A stretch of 64,000 bases of DNA, from NCBI GenBank assembly GCA_001599715.1, contig BCHU01000004.1, forward strand, positions 930,001 to 994,000, in the 5' to 3' direction. Below the pieces are notes generated by a model. That model was not told the DNA's origin. It worked only from the letters and a program-made list of their open reading frames with translations, and made no database searches. Both the position numbers and the translations under genes were made by a program. Within the stretch, counting starts at the first letter, position 1, and each line of letters begins with the position of its first letter. Below are positions 38,686 through 51,615 of the stretch, piece after piece. This DNA comes from Phaeotremella fagi (lineage: Eukaryota > Basidiomycota > Tremellomycetes > Tremellales > Phaeotremellaceae).

Positions 38686-41600
38686 TCATTGTTGAGTCTT
38701 ATGAGCCAGAATATCTAAAACCTGACCCAGAACAACTCGATGACTTTGACTATTAGGATCACCACCGAATCTAGTGTTTAGATTTTGCAAAGTGATGCCA
38801 ATTTGGGTGTTGATTACTGGAATAACTCTCCCAACGTAGTTCCCAATAGCAGGATCCTTTCAACCAGTCATCAATAATTGACTCTCAAGATCATTCGAAT
38901 TGTACTTACCCTTGGATCGAGTAAGTTGACAGCTCTGTGTTCCCATGAAGCAGCCATTTTGAACATTGGATCAGCAGGGTTGAGTTCAACCAATGCCAAA
39001 GCGAGCTAATCAAGGGTTTTAATCAGTCTCAAGTCCTGAACTAAGGTGGAAACTGACGTACACGATGAAGTAAAGTCAAAATGACAGCTTGAGAGAGCGG
39101 ACCTTTACTTCCATTAACCGGTAAACAAATATCTGAAGAAGCGAAATGTTCAGAAACTAAACGAATGGTCGAACTGGTAGTCTGACTAGCTAAAGCTGCC
39201 AGGAAAGTGTCTTCTAGATTGATGTTGTTTGGTGGAGGTGGAGGTGGGAAAACAGGGATCGGTTGAGATTGTTGGACAGGAATAGGAACAGAGGCTGGAG
39301 CCGGAGCTGGAATCGAAGGGGCGACTGATGATGTTGAGAGTTTAGTGATCTGTTCGGAAAGCGTTAAGACTTGTTTCTGTAAGTCTGTAATAGATGTCGC
39401 CATGGTTTGGATGAGACTCTTAGTAGATGTCATGACTTCACTTTGTTCGGATATGACTTCTTTTCGAATCCTGTTTGCAAGTCAGCTTGTTGTGTCTCAT
39501 ACAATAATCGTAAAAACAAGCTCACTGAAGCATCTCTGACTTGAGTTCAGCAGACAGTTGATCATAGATGTGAGCACCAGATGCAGTTATCGCCGGTAGC
39601 AAAGTGTTTTGCAAAGATTCTTGAATGCCACGATCAATAGCTGGTTGAGCAAGACTGGTAACAGTTCTGGTGATATGATTCGATAAACCTCTTTCAAGTT
39701 CTTTAGGGATAGTCTAAATAACAGGTCAATCTCCATAATCAACTTTGTAAATAGACAGAACTCACTTGTAGACTTTCATATATCGCCGTTGGAACTTGTG
39801 AACCCATTATCCCTCTGACCTCATTGACAACAGCGTTAGTAGTTGCTGGCAGAACACTTCTCGTGATTTCATTAACAACAACGTCTCTCAAAGAAGTCTG
39901 AATAGATTTCTCAATCTGATTAGAAATATCTGTAGCCAAATCTTGTCTATTTTCTGAATTACCGAAAACTTCAAGTCGAGTTGATAGGGTTCCAATTTCT
40001 CTTTGAAGAGATTGTTTGAGTTTGTTGGAGATGGAATCTTCAGCCTATTTCATTGTCAGTTAGGAGGTTTTACAGAGATCCGGCATGTTAAACTGACCTT
40101 TTTCAAAGCTTTGGCCAAATCCTCCATTGAAACGCCAACACCAATATGCCCATTATGACCCTCATCAGGAACTTCAGGTGATTTCGGAATTCTACCACCT
40201 CGTAGAACCGGACTATCTTTCGAATGATCATCAAGATCAGGTAATTCAGTCTTGACGACGACTGGAGAAGAGTTGTTACCAGGTTTAGGATTAGGTGTAC
40301 TCTGCCTAGGAAGTGGATTGATCTTTCTAGGTGTAGGTTCAGGGACTGTAGCTTTGGTTGAAATTGGGATGGATGGCTTAGAAGAACTTTCAGCTGGTAT
40401 TGGTAGTTGAGTAGGATTAGGTAAACTGATTTGATTTGATTTCGTTAATTCTCGTAAAGCAGTGATACCGATATGAACTTGAGAAAATCCAGTTGGGGTT
40501 GAAAAGAAGAATTCCGCCTGTCCATCATCTGTTTTTGGTGATTGAGCAATACTCAAAACAGATTCCAGAGGGAATTCAATCATTCTATCAAACCCAACAA
40601 CCTGACCTGGAAGAGCACCTTTAACAGGAGCGGAACCTTTGAGATTATATCTGAATCCGAACAAACTTCCACGGGGGAAAGGAGAGATCCATAAAATATT
40701 TCGTAATGTGTCGTAAATAACCGATGAGAAATTGTATGCAACAGGTGACGGTGATGGAACGATAAACTTGATGGTTGAGAGAATATTGATGTCGGTTGTG
40801 ATTTGAACCAAGTCGAAACTGGTGTTGTTACCCCTTCCAATCAATATGTTAGATTCACAGAAGGTAACCGAAGTTGGCGCGGGTGAATTAGACGAAACGG
40901 GAAGTTGACGATTCCAAACTCTCAACAGATTTGAGACTGCATATAAGGTGAAATGAGAAACGGTGGATAATAAACCAATAGCTTGATGAGTTTGATTCAA
41001 GCAGAATGCAACGATAGGCTATAGGGTCGATCAGTAAACCGCACCAAACTCTGCTTAATACAACTCACTCCCTCAGTTTTCAGAACCCTTGAACCGGTAA
41101 TGATTTCTCGCATACCAACTTTAGTCTCCCTATAACTGCTAGGTTGAATCACAACAACCCCTTCGCTACCACCTATAGCCAGCCAAGTTGGTTGTCGATC
41201 AGGATCCCCTTTCTTGACCCAAGCAATTTGCTTGGCAGCACCTATACCTTCATCGACATTCTCACCGTTGCCCAACGGCGAGATGTGAAGAGATTGTGTA
41301 TAAGGAGGGTCATCTGAAGACCATTTCTCTGGAACCTCGAATACAGTGATGGAATGATCGGAACCAATGACAGCGACGTTGGTGTTGGTAACAGCAAGAT
41401 CGATAACGGGGCCTGAAGCTTCTGGTGGAAGTTGAAGCAGAAGTCTGGCGCCAGAACTTAGGTCGATGAGTCGGACACGACCTAAGAACATCAGTTGATT
41501 GAACGAAATTGTGTAAAGATTGTGACTCACCTCGAGATAAAGCGTAAGCGATCCATGAAGAGGTCATTCCGACGGTTCGACCAATGGAGAAACCGACGCT

Positions 41601-42958
41601 CTCAGCTTTCATCAACGTCGTCGGTATAACATTGACATTTCCTTCACCGACCAAAGATTCCTGATTAGGCTTCGATAGATCAATGACGATATCAGAAGGT
41701 GTGTTACGGGGGCTAGTATTCCAACTATCAATAACATCTTCAGTCGATATGAAAATACACTTACCCAGTTCCTTCAGCTAAATTAGCAATTTTTCCAACT
41801 TGCCAAACCAATCCTAGATCTCCTCGTTTACCAGCGTTTCCTGAGGATGGTCGACTTCTATCAGATTTGACCTCTGAAGAACCGATCTGTGGTGTTCTAA
41901 CATTGGAAGACGGTGCAACAGGTTGTGCTACAGCTTTAGACGGTAGTTTACTACCATTGAAGCTCTCAAACTCAGGTTTATTAGAACCATTACTACCTTG
42001 GGCGTGAACCTCGCTCTTCAGGGTTACACCTCTTCTTTCAACTGATGATGCTCGACTAGTCGATCCATTAGGAACTTTGACTTGTATAGGAGCTGTACCT
42101 GGACTCGATAGAATATTAGTAGAACTTGTTTGAACGGGTTGAGGAGCTGTCGGTTTTGATTTAGGTTTATCGAACACGTCAAATGGAGAGACGAAATCGA
42201 ACATTGATTTCGGAGCTTGATTAACTGGTGTACCTTGTCTTGAATCGTTTTTCGTCGTCATGGCTGGTTGAGATTCCTGTTGATTCGATGGAACAGAGGG
42301 TATGTCAGGTGTGTTTGGAGATGCGACGATTGAAGCTTGCTGAGAATGAACATTTGGCGGAGTTTGACTTTGTTTGATTGGTTGTTGTGGTAATGAAACA
42401 TGAGAGATAACAGGGGGATGAACTGAAAGAGCAGCCGTCGAAGATGAGATCCTTTGATTCTTATCAGCTCTACATTCATTTCCTATGCTAAATGACTCAC
42501 CCAGCTTTGAACATGTCTAATAGATTTTGAGATTGGATGTTACCACTTTTACCCTCAACAGCAGAAGGTGTACTAACCCCACTTGAAGGAGGTTGAACAC
42601 TTTGAATTCCAGGTGAAACACTTGTATTAGGACTTGACAACGATTGAAGCATACCCAAAAGGTTTTTCTGATGAGGTTGTGAAGGAGCTGGTGCGGTTGA
42701 AAGTGTTGGCGCAGGGGGTGTAGAACTATTAGATGGAACAGCAGGTTGAGGAGAAGTCGATTGACCACCGATAGATCTAAAGAGATCTTGTAGAGATACA
42801 GCTTGTAAAGAAGGTGGTGGTGGAGTTGGTGAAGGTTCTCTCGGTGATTTTGGTACTTTCGAAGGAACGCTCAAAGAAGAGGTCGAAGAGTTAGACGTTG
42901 GTTCTTGAGAGGGAGGGAGGGAGTTCAACATGGCCAGTAATCTGTTTTGATTCTCCAT
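38686..42958 (-). CDS. EDC4: Enhancer of mRNA decapping 4 (Edc4/Ge-1 type)
   Basis: Edc4 scaffolds the Dcp1-Dcp2 decapping complex in P-bodies. The N-terminal 400 residues are Ser/Pro/Gln low complexity with repeated short leucine motifs: NRLLAMLNSLP, LQDLFRSI, NLLGMLQSL, NLLDMFKAG. These are followed by the WD40 region (ESVGFSIGRTVGMTSSWIA, RVRLIDLSSGARLLLQLPPE, DLAVTNTNVAVIGSDHSITV, WLAIGGSEGVVVI, SNLLRVWNRQLP, RNILWISPFPRGSLF). A Pro/Ser linker leads to long amphipathic helices with IRKEV and SLIQTMATSITDLQKQV, then a Pro-rich break and a C-terminal domain (FLAALASQTTSSTIRLVSEH, VVLGQVLDILAHKTQQ). The leucine motifs are plausible self-association or Dcp1/Edc3-binding sites (inference). The nearest named relatives I can suggest are metazoan EDC4 and S. 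pombe Pdc1. Confidence 0.78.
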
Positions 42959-43369
42959 GATTGAGAAGTGGGGATCGATAAGGCGAGGTTGAGGCGTTGT
43001 GTGTGGATCTGTTGTATCTTGAAGCTAATGAATTGATTTGGTTTGATCTGATGATGGTGGCAACGAGAAAAAAAGATCAGCTCAGCCGATGTGACAAGGG
43101 AAAAAAGTGAGCTTACGAAACTGTTTTTTCACTGAAGGGAAGATGCGAGGGAGTAATTTTCAATATCTTGTTACTGATTATAATTCAACTCGCTGATCCA
43201 CCGAACCGTAAGCAGAAAAGGAATGGAATGAAAAAGAAGTTAGAAGAGAATGATTTGAGAAATCAGCTTATGACTGAATTTGTGTATACGGACAAGATCC
43301 TCGTGGCATCGGACCGAATACTTATGGCATAAAAGAGATTCATATGCTCTACAAGTACAGATGTAGCAT
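42959..43369. other. EDC4 promoter and BFR2 3' region
   Basis: Both genes are on the minus strand, so this is the EDC4 upstream region followed by the BFR2 end. Nothing else was recognised. Confidence 0.4.
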
Positions 43370-45028
43370 CTAGAACACCCGTAATCCACCTAAGCTACTT
43401 AATCCCTCGCCATGTCCATTAATCCCTCCATCATGCCCAATAGCAACTTCACTCTCAACAGCCCCCGAGCCACCAAACAAACTAGCGAACAATTCATCAA
43501 TCTGTTCCTCGTGCCACCCCTCACTCAGAGCCGTGGGTACCACGAAATTCTGAGCCTTCTCATGAACAGTATAACGAATTCTACGACCTTTGGAACCACC
43601 TCTTTCAGCCTCACGTTTCTTTTTCTTCTCTTTTCGTAAACCAGTCAAATCCACTCCATTCGAATTAGAAGATGTTCTGGATTCGATGACTTCACGTAGA
43701 AGAGATCTATAAGATTGTTCCTCCGATTCCAAAAATGTTTTCTGTGATGATGACAGTTTTTCTTGTATTGATGCGTTGATAACTTCTTCTATTGATTGCT
43801 GGGATGATTTGGTGGATTGGAGGAATTTACTTGATCCAGCTTGTTTGGAATTTAACTGTATCGTCGCCGCTTGGATTTTTGTTGACCATTTGTTAAGAAT
43901 AGGTAAGAGATGAGGTTGAGATCTAAATACATTAGCATAAATCATTGAGCCAATATATGAACTCACTCGTCAACAAGATCAAACGAATCCTTAGCTGAAT
44001 CCATCCAATAGTCCTCATCAGTAACGTCATCCCTTTTCCTCTTTCCAAGTGAATCAGATTGTGTTACACCAGGTAACAAGATTCCTTGACGCAAAGCGAA
44101 AAGTCTCTCCGAAAGATCCCCAAGACTTTGCAATAAATCTTGTTTTTTACTTGAAACTTCCCCAGCTGAATCGACAGGTAAAACATCGGGAAGTTTCGAT
44201 GAAGCTTGTAAAGATTTTTGATAGGTTATACGAAGCGTTATCAAATTTTCAAAGAGTGTCTAATTGGTCTTGCATCAGTGACTCTGGCTCTTATAGGTGG
44301 TGGTACTCACACGTTGTCTCTTTATTGCACGACCTTTCTCGACATCTTTCAAACGTGAATCCCGCAGTGATGCGACTGGATCCAAAGTACGACCAGATCT
44401 CGAAGTCAATTTGGGAGCGTCCTCAACCTCCTCCTCATCTTCCTCATCTCCTTCGTCATCTTCTTCCTCGTCCTCTACCTCTTCGTCTTCTTCCTCATCC
44501 TCGTCAACTTCTTCATCATCATCTTCATCCTCATCGCCCTCATCCTCATCCTCAGAACCCTCATCCTCATCCTGCCCACTCCCCCAATCCTCATCCTCAT
44601 CGTCGTCATCATCAAAAATTTTCATCCGACTACTACTCTTCCCACCGTATTTATCCGATAACAGAGTTTGAGAGATAGCAGCAGAAGGTTTCATCCGGGA
44701 TGGTCTGAAAGCAATTAATTACATCAGTCCAACAGTTTGAATGAAAGGGGGCAATAACAATAACGACGCACCCGACATCAAGATAATGTTCTCTGCCTTC
44801 ATCACCTTCTCTATTCTTCAGTTCTAATGAATCCAGGGATGTGTACGCTGATTCTGGATCTGCCGCTGTTTCTGGTTAGAAGAGATTCTTTTAAACTTCA
44901 ACACCTACTCGTCGGAACATCCCCTTGAAGCTGTTTAAGTTGTTGAGCTAAAGTCAATCGGGCTATTCGAAGTCAGCTCTCTCTCCTACGTCCTACCTGC
45001 ACTCCATACAAGACTCACGAGCTGACAT
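43370..45028 (-). CDS. BFR2: rRNA processing factor Bfr2/AATF
   Basis: Bfr2 (human AATF/Che-1) is a small-subunit processome factor needed for early 18S pre-rRNA cleavages. The start exon is very short (MSA plus one base, complement 45028), followed by [37 protein letters not shown], and the conserved [24 protein letters not shown] stretch before a long Asp/Glu tract (about 44420-44620). Then come [20 protein letters not shown], the helical [18 protein letters not shown] part, [20 protein letters not shown], a basic [19 protein letters not shown] segment, [11 protein letters not shown] and [11 protein letters not shown]. These match the AATF N-terminal and TRAUB domains in order. The acidic tract is encoded by near-repeats of GAGGATGAG type. 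The stop is at 43370-43372. Confidence 0.85.
44420..44620. repeat. Asp/Glu-coding low-complexity tract in BFR2
   Basis: About 200 bases dominated by TCATCC/TCTTCC-type hexamers (GAGGAT, GAAGAC on the coding strand). All three plus-strand frames stay open, which creates spurious Ser- and His/Pro-rich ORFs on the opposite strand. Confidence 0.85.
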
Positions 45029-45366
45029 GATTATAATATGTTAGAATATTCACTTGATATAATGTCCATTAAATTTTTGTTGATGATCACTAATTACAGC
45101 ATGATCAACTTTTCATTTTGCTTCCGTCAATTGGCGGAGTTTGTAACTTCTCCATGACAAAACCTTTTTTTCCACACAACGCTACTGCCTACACCTATCT
45201 CTTATGCATATCACACCAGGCTTGTCACGGTGCAACACCTTTTCAGATAAGCCTGATGAGTAGGACGGATTATCCTTGGAAATCAGCAGGACGAAGGAGG
45301 TGCGATGTTTTTCTTTCAAGCCAGGCAATGAAAATTGTAGAAGTACTTGTAGATTGAGTGGCGCCT
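45029..45366. other. Intergenic, upstream of BFR2
   Basis: The plus-strand ORF at 45118-45357 has no family motif and overlaps the 3' part of the broken gene. A hydrophobic minus-strand frame (GILYALLVLGLI) at 45350-45420 lies just after the pseudogene stop and may be a lost C-terminal exon of it. Confidence 0.35.
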
Positions 45367-46065
45367 CTAATGAGTCCGAGAACTAACAATGCATACAGTA
45401 TACCACAAATCATCTCCCACCCAAGAAAACCTCCATTTCTACCATCTTTTCGGGAAGAAAGTCGAAACATCGGTTAAAACCTCTACAACCTCTGAACGAA
45501 CTTTAGCTAATTCACCACAAGTGTCAGAAACATTCTGTCGAGTCCCGACCCTAATCCATTGCCCGCTGACGAGTCGATCTTCGAATCCTCCTTGACGGAC
45601 ACCATCTCCCTCCAATAGATTATCTAAGTACAAGACTCTACAACCTTCTTCAATCGCCATCTCCATCTGTTTGGGATAAGGGGTTTGTGAGCGTAAGTCG
45701 ATGTTGGTGACAACTCCCAGATGATTAGTGGTTGGGTTTGTATCGGATCCGAACCTTTCAATCACAGAGAACATAAATGATGTATCTTGATATTTAACAG
45801 GTACAGGTTTGAGTGTGTAGACTGAATTACAGGTTTCGTCCGAAGGATTGTAGATGAAGCTTTTGGGGACACCTTAAATTTGACTTTCCATACCGAGTAA
45901 AGTGTTGAGTGTGTCTTCTGAGTTGAACCCGAATTTCTCTTTGAATCGAGTTAATCGAAGTAGATCATCCGCCGAGTCGGCTACTAACCATTGATCCTCT
46001 GTTGTGTTGGGATCAACGAGGTTGGCGTATTGACATGGCCTGGTAAACTGATTGTTGGATGACAT
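45367..46065 (-). pseudogene. Unrecognised gene interrupted by an in-frame TAA
   Basis: Starting at the ATG complement 46065 (MSSNNQFTRPCQYANLV), the frame reads LLRLTRFKEKFGFNSEDT, LNTLLGMESQI, then a TAA at 45874-45876. The same frame continues without break for about 145 codons (GVPKSFIYNPSDETCNSVYT, NPTTNHLGVVTNIDLRSQTP, EEGCRVLYLDNLLEGDGVRQ) to KRW at 45442. No GT-AG intron of plausible size removes the stop and keeps the frame. Either the gene has a premature stop, or the stop is a sequence error. After KRW a GTAGAA donor could splice to a short end (CSRTH, stop near 45367). No known family. Confidence 0.5.
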
Positions 46066-46916
46066 GGAGAGATGCCCTCTTAGTGGTGTTTGGTGGATGC
46101 AAGTTGAATTGAGTGGCAAATTGAAGTTGATGATTAAAATTTGAAAAAGGGGAATTGAAAACTCTGGTTTCTACTGTACACCAACACTGTAGCTCCCCAC
46201 TACAAAGAAGGCGGGAGTTCCTTAGATCGAATCCAAGGAGGTAGAAGTCAAGGAAGCCCATCCGCCTGTGATGTCAGATGACGTCGGGATAACCCTTGAA
46301 ACAAATGGGCATTTCTGATATTGCACTCCTTTGAACTCCTTTTTCTGGCACAGATGAAAGGGTTACAAGTGAGAAATGAATTAGAAGAACAACAGGTTTC
46401 CTTATTCTTTCCTCTTTCTACCCTTTCTCTCTTAACCATCCCCAACCACTTGCGAACGGCAAGAAAATCTATAACCACCAAACATCAAGCCAGCTTAACG
46501 ATTATTTGAGACGGCCTTTGACTTTCTCCAGTCTCTGTGAAGCGCTTGTTTGTTGGGAAAACCTTATCAAAGAAAGCTAGTTGTGTGGTCCTGTCCTTCG
46601 ACCGATGTCTCTGTGTTTACTCCGTAGTATTCATATATGTTCTTAGTGTGTTCGAATGTCGGAATATAATTTGATAGATCCATTTTTAACTTGGTGCATC
46701 TACATAGACGAGCATTGCGAAAATGAACCATGTGAAGTTTGCCACTTGGTCCACGGTATGTGCCACTTAAATGTTTGGTGACAACTTACTGTACCTACTG
46801 CGCGTCGAACGTGCCGGATTCAGCTGTCCATTACTTACTTAGAATTGAATTGCAATAACAACCATCCATTTCATTCATTCAATTATTAATATCATCAATA
46901 CTACATATAACCAACA
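46066..46916. promoter_or_regulatory. Divergent intergenic region
   Basis: Between the broken gene (minus) and the small membrane protein (plus). The minus-strand ORF at 46248-46481 is Cys-containing but has no start-context or splice support. No repeats seen. Confidence 0.4.
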
Positions 46917-47484
46917 ATGATAATCCACTTATCAGCATTCACCTTAATCCTAATAATCCTAGCGGGTAAGTCTCCCATCCCTTACAGATCCTAACACAAA
47001 CAGTGGCAATCCATCAAAGAAACCGTCTCGTCCCATTAATAAAACCCTACATCCCCATGTCCCTCCGAGCGAGATTCACCGATTACACCCCGCTCCGATC
47101 TTTCTCTTTCGTAGATCAAGCGGAGGCAGGTATGAGTTCAAGGAATTTCGATTTGGAGGCGAACATTGGTGAAGGGAGTGGTGAGAATAGGATTGGTTTG
47201 GATGAAGAAGGTGTTGAAGAGGTTAGGAGGATTATGTGGGTCCCATCATTTGGAGTACTCCATTGGAGTAATGGGTTGGTTTGCTGACTGTTACCTTTTT
47301 AGGGCTGTCGAACGTTGTAATTTCGATCAGGCTAGACTTATTCGTCATAATCGTCACTTGGCTAAGAACGGGATTGCTCCTGATGGCAAGTGGTTTTTTT
47401 GTTGCTTGTAAAGACGTTTTACTAATGAATTGTTAACTTTTAGGCACACCACTTGATAAAAAGGCTATCACGCGTTTATCATAG
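46917..47484 (+). CDS. Small single-pass membrane protein with GC-AG intron
   Basis: Exon 1 (46917 onward) encodes a hydrophobic start (MIIHLSAFTLILIILA) that could be a signal anchor. Exon 2 gives VAIHQRNRLVPLIKPYIPMS, PLRSFSFVDQAEAGMSS and an acidic loop. After an intron beginning GTGGGT near 47235, exon 3 gives MAVERCNFDQARLIRHNRHL and AKNGIAPDG. The last intron, 47386-47443, starts with GC (GCAAGT) and ends TTTTAG; this joins IAPDG to TPLDKKAITRLS, the stop being 47482-47484. The end pattern NGIxPDGxPxDxKA is, to my knowledge, common in small fungal membrane proteins. Using the GT four bases downstream instead breaks this pattern. Function unknown, about 120 residues. Confidence 0.6.
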
Positions 47485-47690
47485 TGACAACTATCGTTAA
47501 CCTGATAAGTACAATCGATTCTGGTTCAAGGTCCGACGTGATTCCCCTCGCTCAGTCGCTCGTCTCTCCGCCTACGCATGCCTTTGTTTCGTCTTACCAA
47601 TAGCGTCCAATACCCCATACCCCTTGTTGTCAAGTTTTAAAGCGGCTATTATTATATCTTCTATAAGATCTATGTAAAATCTATCGAATT

Positions 47691-49244
47691 CTAAGCACCA
47701 TAAAGATATTCAAAGAAAGATGGTTTATCCTCCCAACCTCTCGATCCAACCACTGTCAATCCGTTAAACCCAATTCGAACAGGTTCGACTGAATCGTCAC
47801 GTCCATTTCCGAATCCTAACACTACAGGTATCCTTCCACCACTCAATGAACTATCTGGACTATATTCTACTGATTCCCATCCTCCATTTGTAGAGGTCAT
47901 CCCACGACCACGGGGTAGGGTGATACTATCACCTAAACCTGCGAACTCTGATCCTTCAGATGAAGCGTATATCGATGAACTAGACGATAAAACTCTTTCC
48001 AATTTCAATTCTTCCAGTCCGTTGGTTGTCTCTGTTATCGTTTGATCTCCATCTTCCAATGAATAACCTTGCATTTCATGATGCTCTTGTTCGTCTATTT
48101 CTGTTTCTGTTTCGGTTTCAGTCTCGGTTTCAGCTTCAGTATCTGAATGTGAGATGTTATCAGAATCGTTTTCTGATGATGATGGACCTGATAGATCTGA
48201 ATTCTCGGGGGTGGGTAATGAATCGATCGGTCTGGGTTTAGCGATGGATGGTAGAAGTATATGAGTTAATCGAATGGATTCCCCTGATATCGTTGTTTTC
48301 TGTTCACCTACGGAATGATCAGTCACCGTTGGGCTATAAAGTGATTATCTTCATTCGACTCACTCCAAGATATAACCTCGTAATATCGACATATCAGATG
48401 AACGACCAGTCTCTCGAACGATTCTGCTACACTCCAAGTTAAATGCGCTGGTGATCTTGATAATTCGATTATCGCAGGTAAAGTCCCATTAGAAATTGGG
48501 AGTGGAGGTAAAGAATCAATTTGATGTTGAGGTGGTAATCGACGATTTGGTCCTGAAGGTCCATTCTCCTCTTGGACACCATCAACGAAATCAACCGGAT
48601 GACTATCAACAATCCTCCACTCCTTCGAACCAGTACCAATAGAAAATAATTTCGATCCCAACCAATCTCTAATCTCTTTTTCAACTATCCCAACAAGCAC
48701 TTCAACCCTTCTACCACGTTTTCTCAACATGGCTCTGGTTCCTTTGAGGGAGGTATTGAATATCCCCTGTTGGGAGGATACGGATGATGGATCTGAGATG
48801 TTGAGTGGGGGAGTTGGAACATTTTCGGTCCGTTGGAGAACACCTTTAGGGAATGATTGACGAGGTCGATGTTGATGTAACGGATAGGAGGGTTGGAGAT
48901 CGTTTCGTGATGGTAGAGTTATATGTGGATTATTGACGAAGATCGCTGGAAACAAGTTTAGTTAGGTCTTGAAATAGGTATGTCTCACCGTTATCTTTCC
49001 TTCTGATCACCCTTTTACCTTTCCCATTGGTTCCATTGATGACTCTGGCTTCTTTACGTGCGGCGATCTTCTCCCTTTGTTGAGCGTTGTGAGCTTCAAC
49101 TTGTCTTTGTGAATTGTTAATGGGGTTTTGTAAGATTGCTGGGAGTCGGAGACTGGGTGGTGGTTAGATCTTTGGAAGTCGTATCACTTACGGAGCTGAT
49201 GTTGGGGTAGAGGTGTTCAAGTTTAGATCTGATATTGTGGTCAT
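47691..49244 (-). CDS. R3H-associated domain protein
   Basis: The start is MTTISDLNLNTSTPTSAP (complement 49244), followed by exon 2 (LRLPAILQNPINNSQRQ, a Lys/Arg-rich REKIAARKEARVINGTNGKG). The middle exon carries RAMLRKRGRRVEVLVGIVEK, RDWLGSKLFSIG, EWRIVDSHPVDFVDG, and the final motif SFERLVVHLICRYYEVISWS, which matches the short helical end typical of R3H-associated fungal proteins. The last exon is Ser/Glu/Thr-rich (an ETETETETE run at about 48090-48130) and ends EDKPSFFEYLYGA. R3H domains bind single-stranded nucleic acid, but I see only a diverged R3H-like end, so an RNA-related role is tentative. Confidence 0.65.
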
Positions 49245-49805
49245 TGTTGAACAGGGGAGTAAAGTCGTTTTCTGCACAATTCTTCTCTATATCTCTAAGC
49301 CCAAGTGCTCCTTGCTATATCCACACGGAGAATTGCGGCGTTACCGATTAAGTAACGCTAACGTAAAACGCGTGTGTACTCTTCAAGGGGGGGACCGTTT
49401 AAAGAGGGTCCGAGCGACTATCTATGTATGTATGAATTGATTGATTGAATTGAATTGAACTGTGTTGTTACTGTTACAGCTACAGCTTATACTTAATCCA
49501 TACAGTAATAACTGACTCATACCTTTATTCTCACTCTCACCTTCTAGATATCTTCTATCCTTCATCTACTTCTACATCTTCAATAACATCCACTTATACC
49601 CACAATCATCACTCCCCCACCCAAAGCCTCGTCTCTCAACAACAACCCTCGTCGCTCTTTACTCGTCCTCATTTTGTGTCATCAACATCACGATCAATCA
49701 CGCACACTCCCTCGATCAAATAGTAGACCCGTTTGGAAACATTAAAAAAAGAAAACACTTCAATCACCAACCCATCTTACCAACAAAAAACATTAATCAA
49801 ACAAA
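49245..49805. promoter_or_regulatory. Divergent promoter region with CT-rich ARF6 leader
   Basis: Between the R3H-associated gene (minus) and ARF6 (plus). From about 49530 to 49680 the plus strand is pyrimidine-rich (TCTCACTCTCACCTTCT, CTACTTCTACATCTTC), typical of leaders of well-expressed fungal genes. No ORF of note. Confidence 0.5.
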
Positions 49806-50760
<955 letters not shown>

Positions 50761-51615
50761 TCAAATTCGGATTCATCTTTTTTTGGGCAACTCAGAAAAC
50801 AATCCACCCATCTCATTCTTATCCAGTTCAACTCGTTATACCAAGAATGATCTTCTCACGTCTTTCGATATACTTTCTTTACGCTACTGATATTTCATCT
50901 CAAATTTTCGATATACCCATGATCTATGATTTCTACTCTTTCCTTCCTTCTATTCGAATTTTCGTATTCAAATGATATACCCCGATACTATCACGAAAAA
51001 ATTCAAATTGACGCGTCATATTTCCCTTTTCCACTTTTCCCAATTGATGATTATTTTCATTTATCCCCCACCAGTCGTCCTCTAGATGGATATCCCTACT
51101 TTTGAGATTTGGTTTTTTCACTTTTTCTTTTCTCTCTTCACGTTTGCTCCCAGTTATTAATTAATTGATTTGATTCGTTGGATAAATTTATTTATTGGGA
51201 TTTTTGTATGCAACTTCGTTAATCCCAAAATCGCTTTTCGGTCATATCTAACTGGAATCAGATTAACCAAAGGGCGTTGCTGACCTGTCATATCACTTCT
51301 CAGAATGATATCAATCCATAGCCAAGTTGTATGGGAACCAATCGAATATTACACCATGGGTGGTGCAGAACGCGAAACAGGTGATGGCCACATCAATTTC
51401 GTTCACTAAGGTTTTGGGCTCGATTTTACCCTTCACTAAAGCAGAAATGAGTCCACATTGCAGGATGCATATCGACAGTTCCTCATCCTATCGTCGTTGT
51501 AGACACTATGTAAAATTTACAAACATCAATACTCCTATCACAAGAAAGATGGATTCGTCTCTAACCGTCTCCAACCGTCTCCAACTCTCCTCGTACCCCT
51601 CGAAAACATCAGGAC
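50761..51615. other. ARF6 3' region and intergenic space
   Basis: The plus-strand ORF at 51327-51653 overlaps the opposite-strand secreted protein gene and is not called. A short three-copy repeat (CCGTCTCCAA type) is at about 51559-51590. Otherwise nothing recognised. Confidence 0.4.

Noticed and set aside
44049..44678. Long plus-strand ORFs over 44049-44678 (His/Pro- and Ser-rich)
   Set aside because: They are shadows of the GAGGAT-type acidic tract in BFR2 on the other strand, which removes stops from all frames.
46248..46481. Minus-strand Cys-containing ORF
   Set aside because: No signal or domain; lies in a divergent intergenic space with no splice partner.
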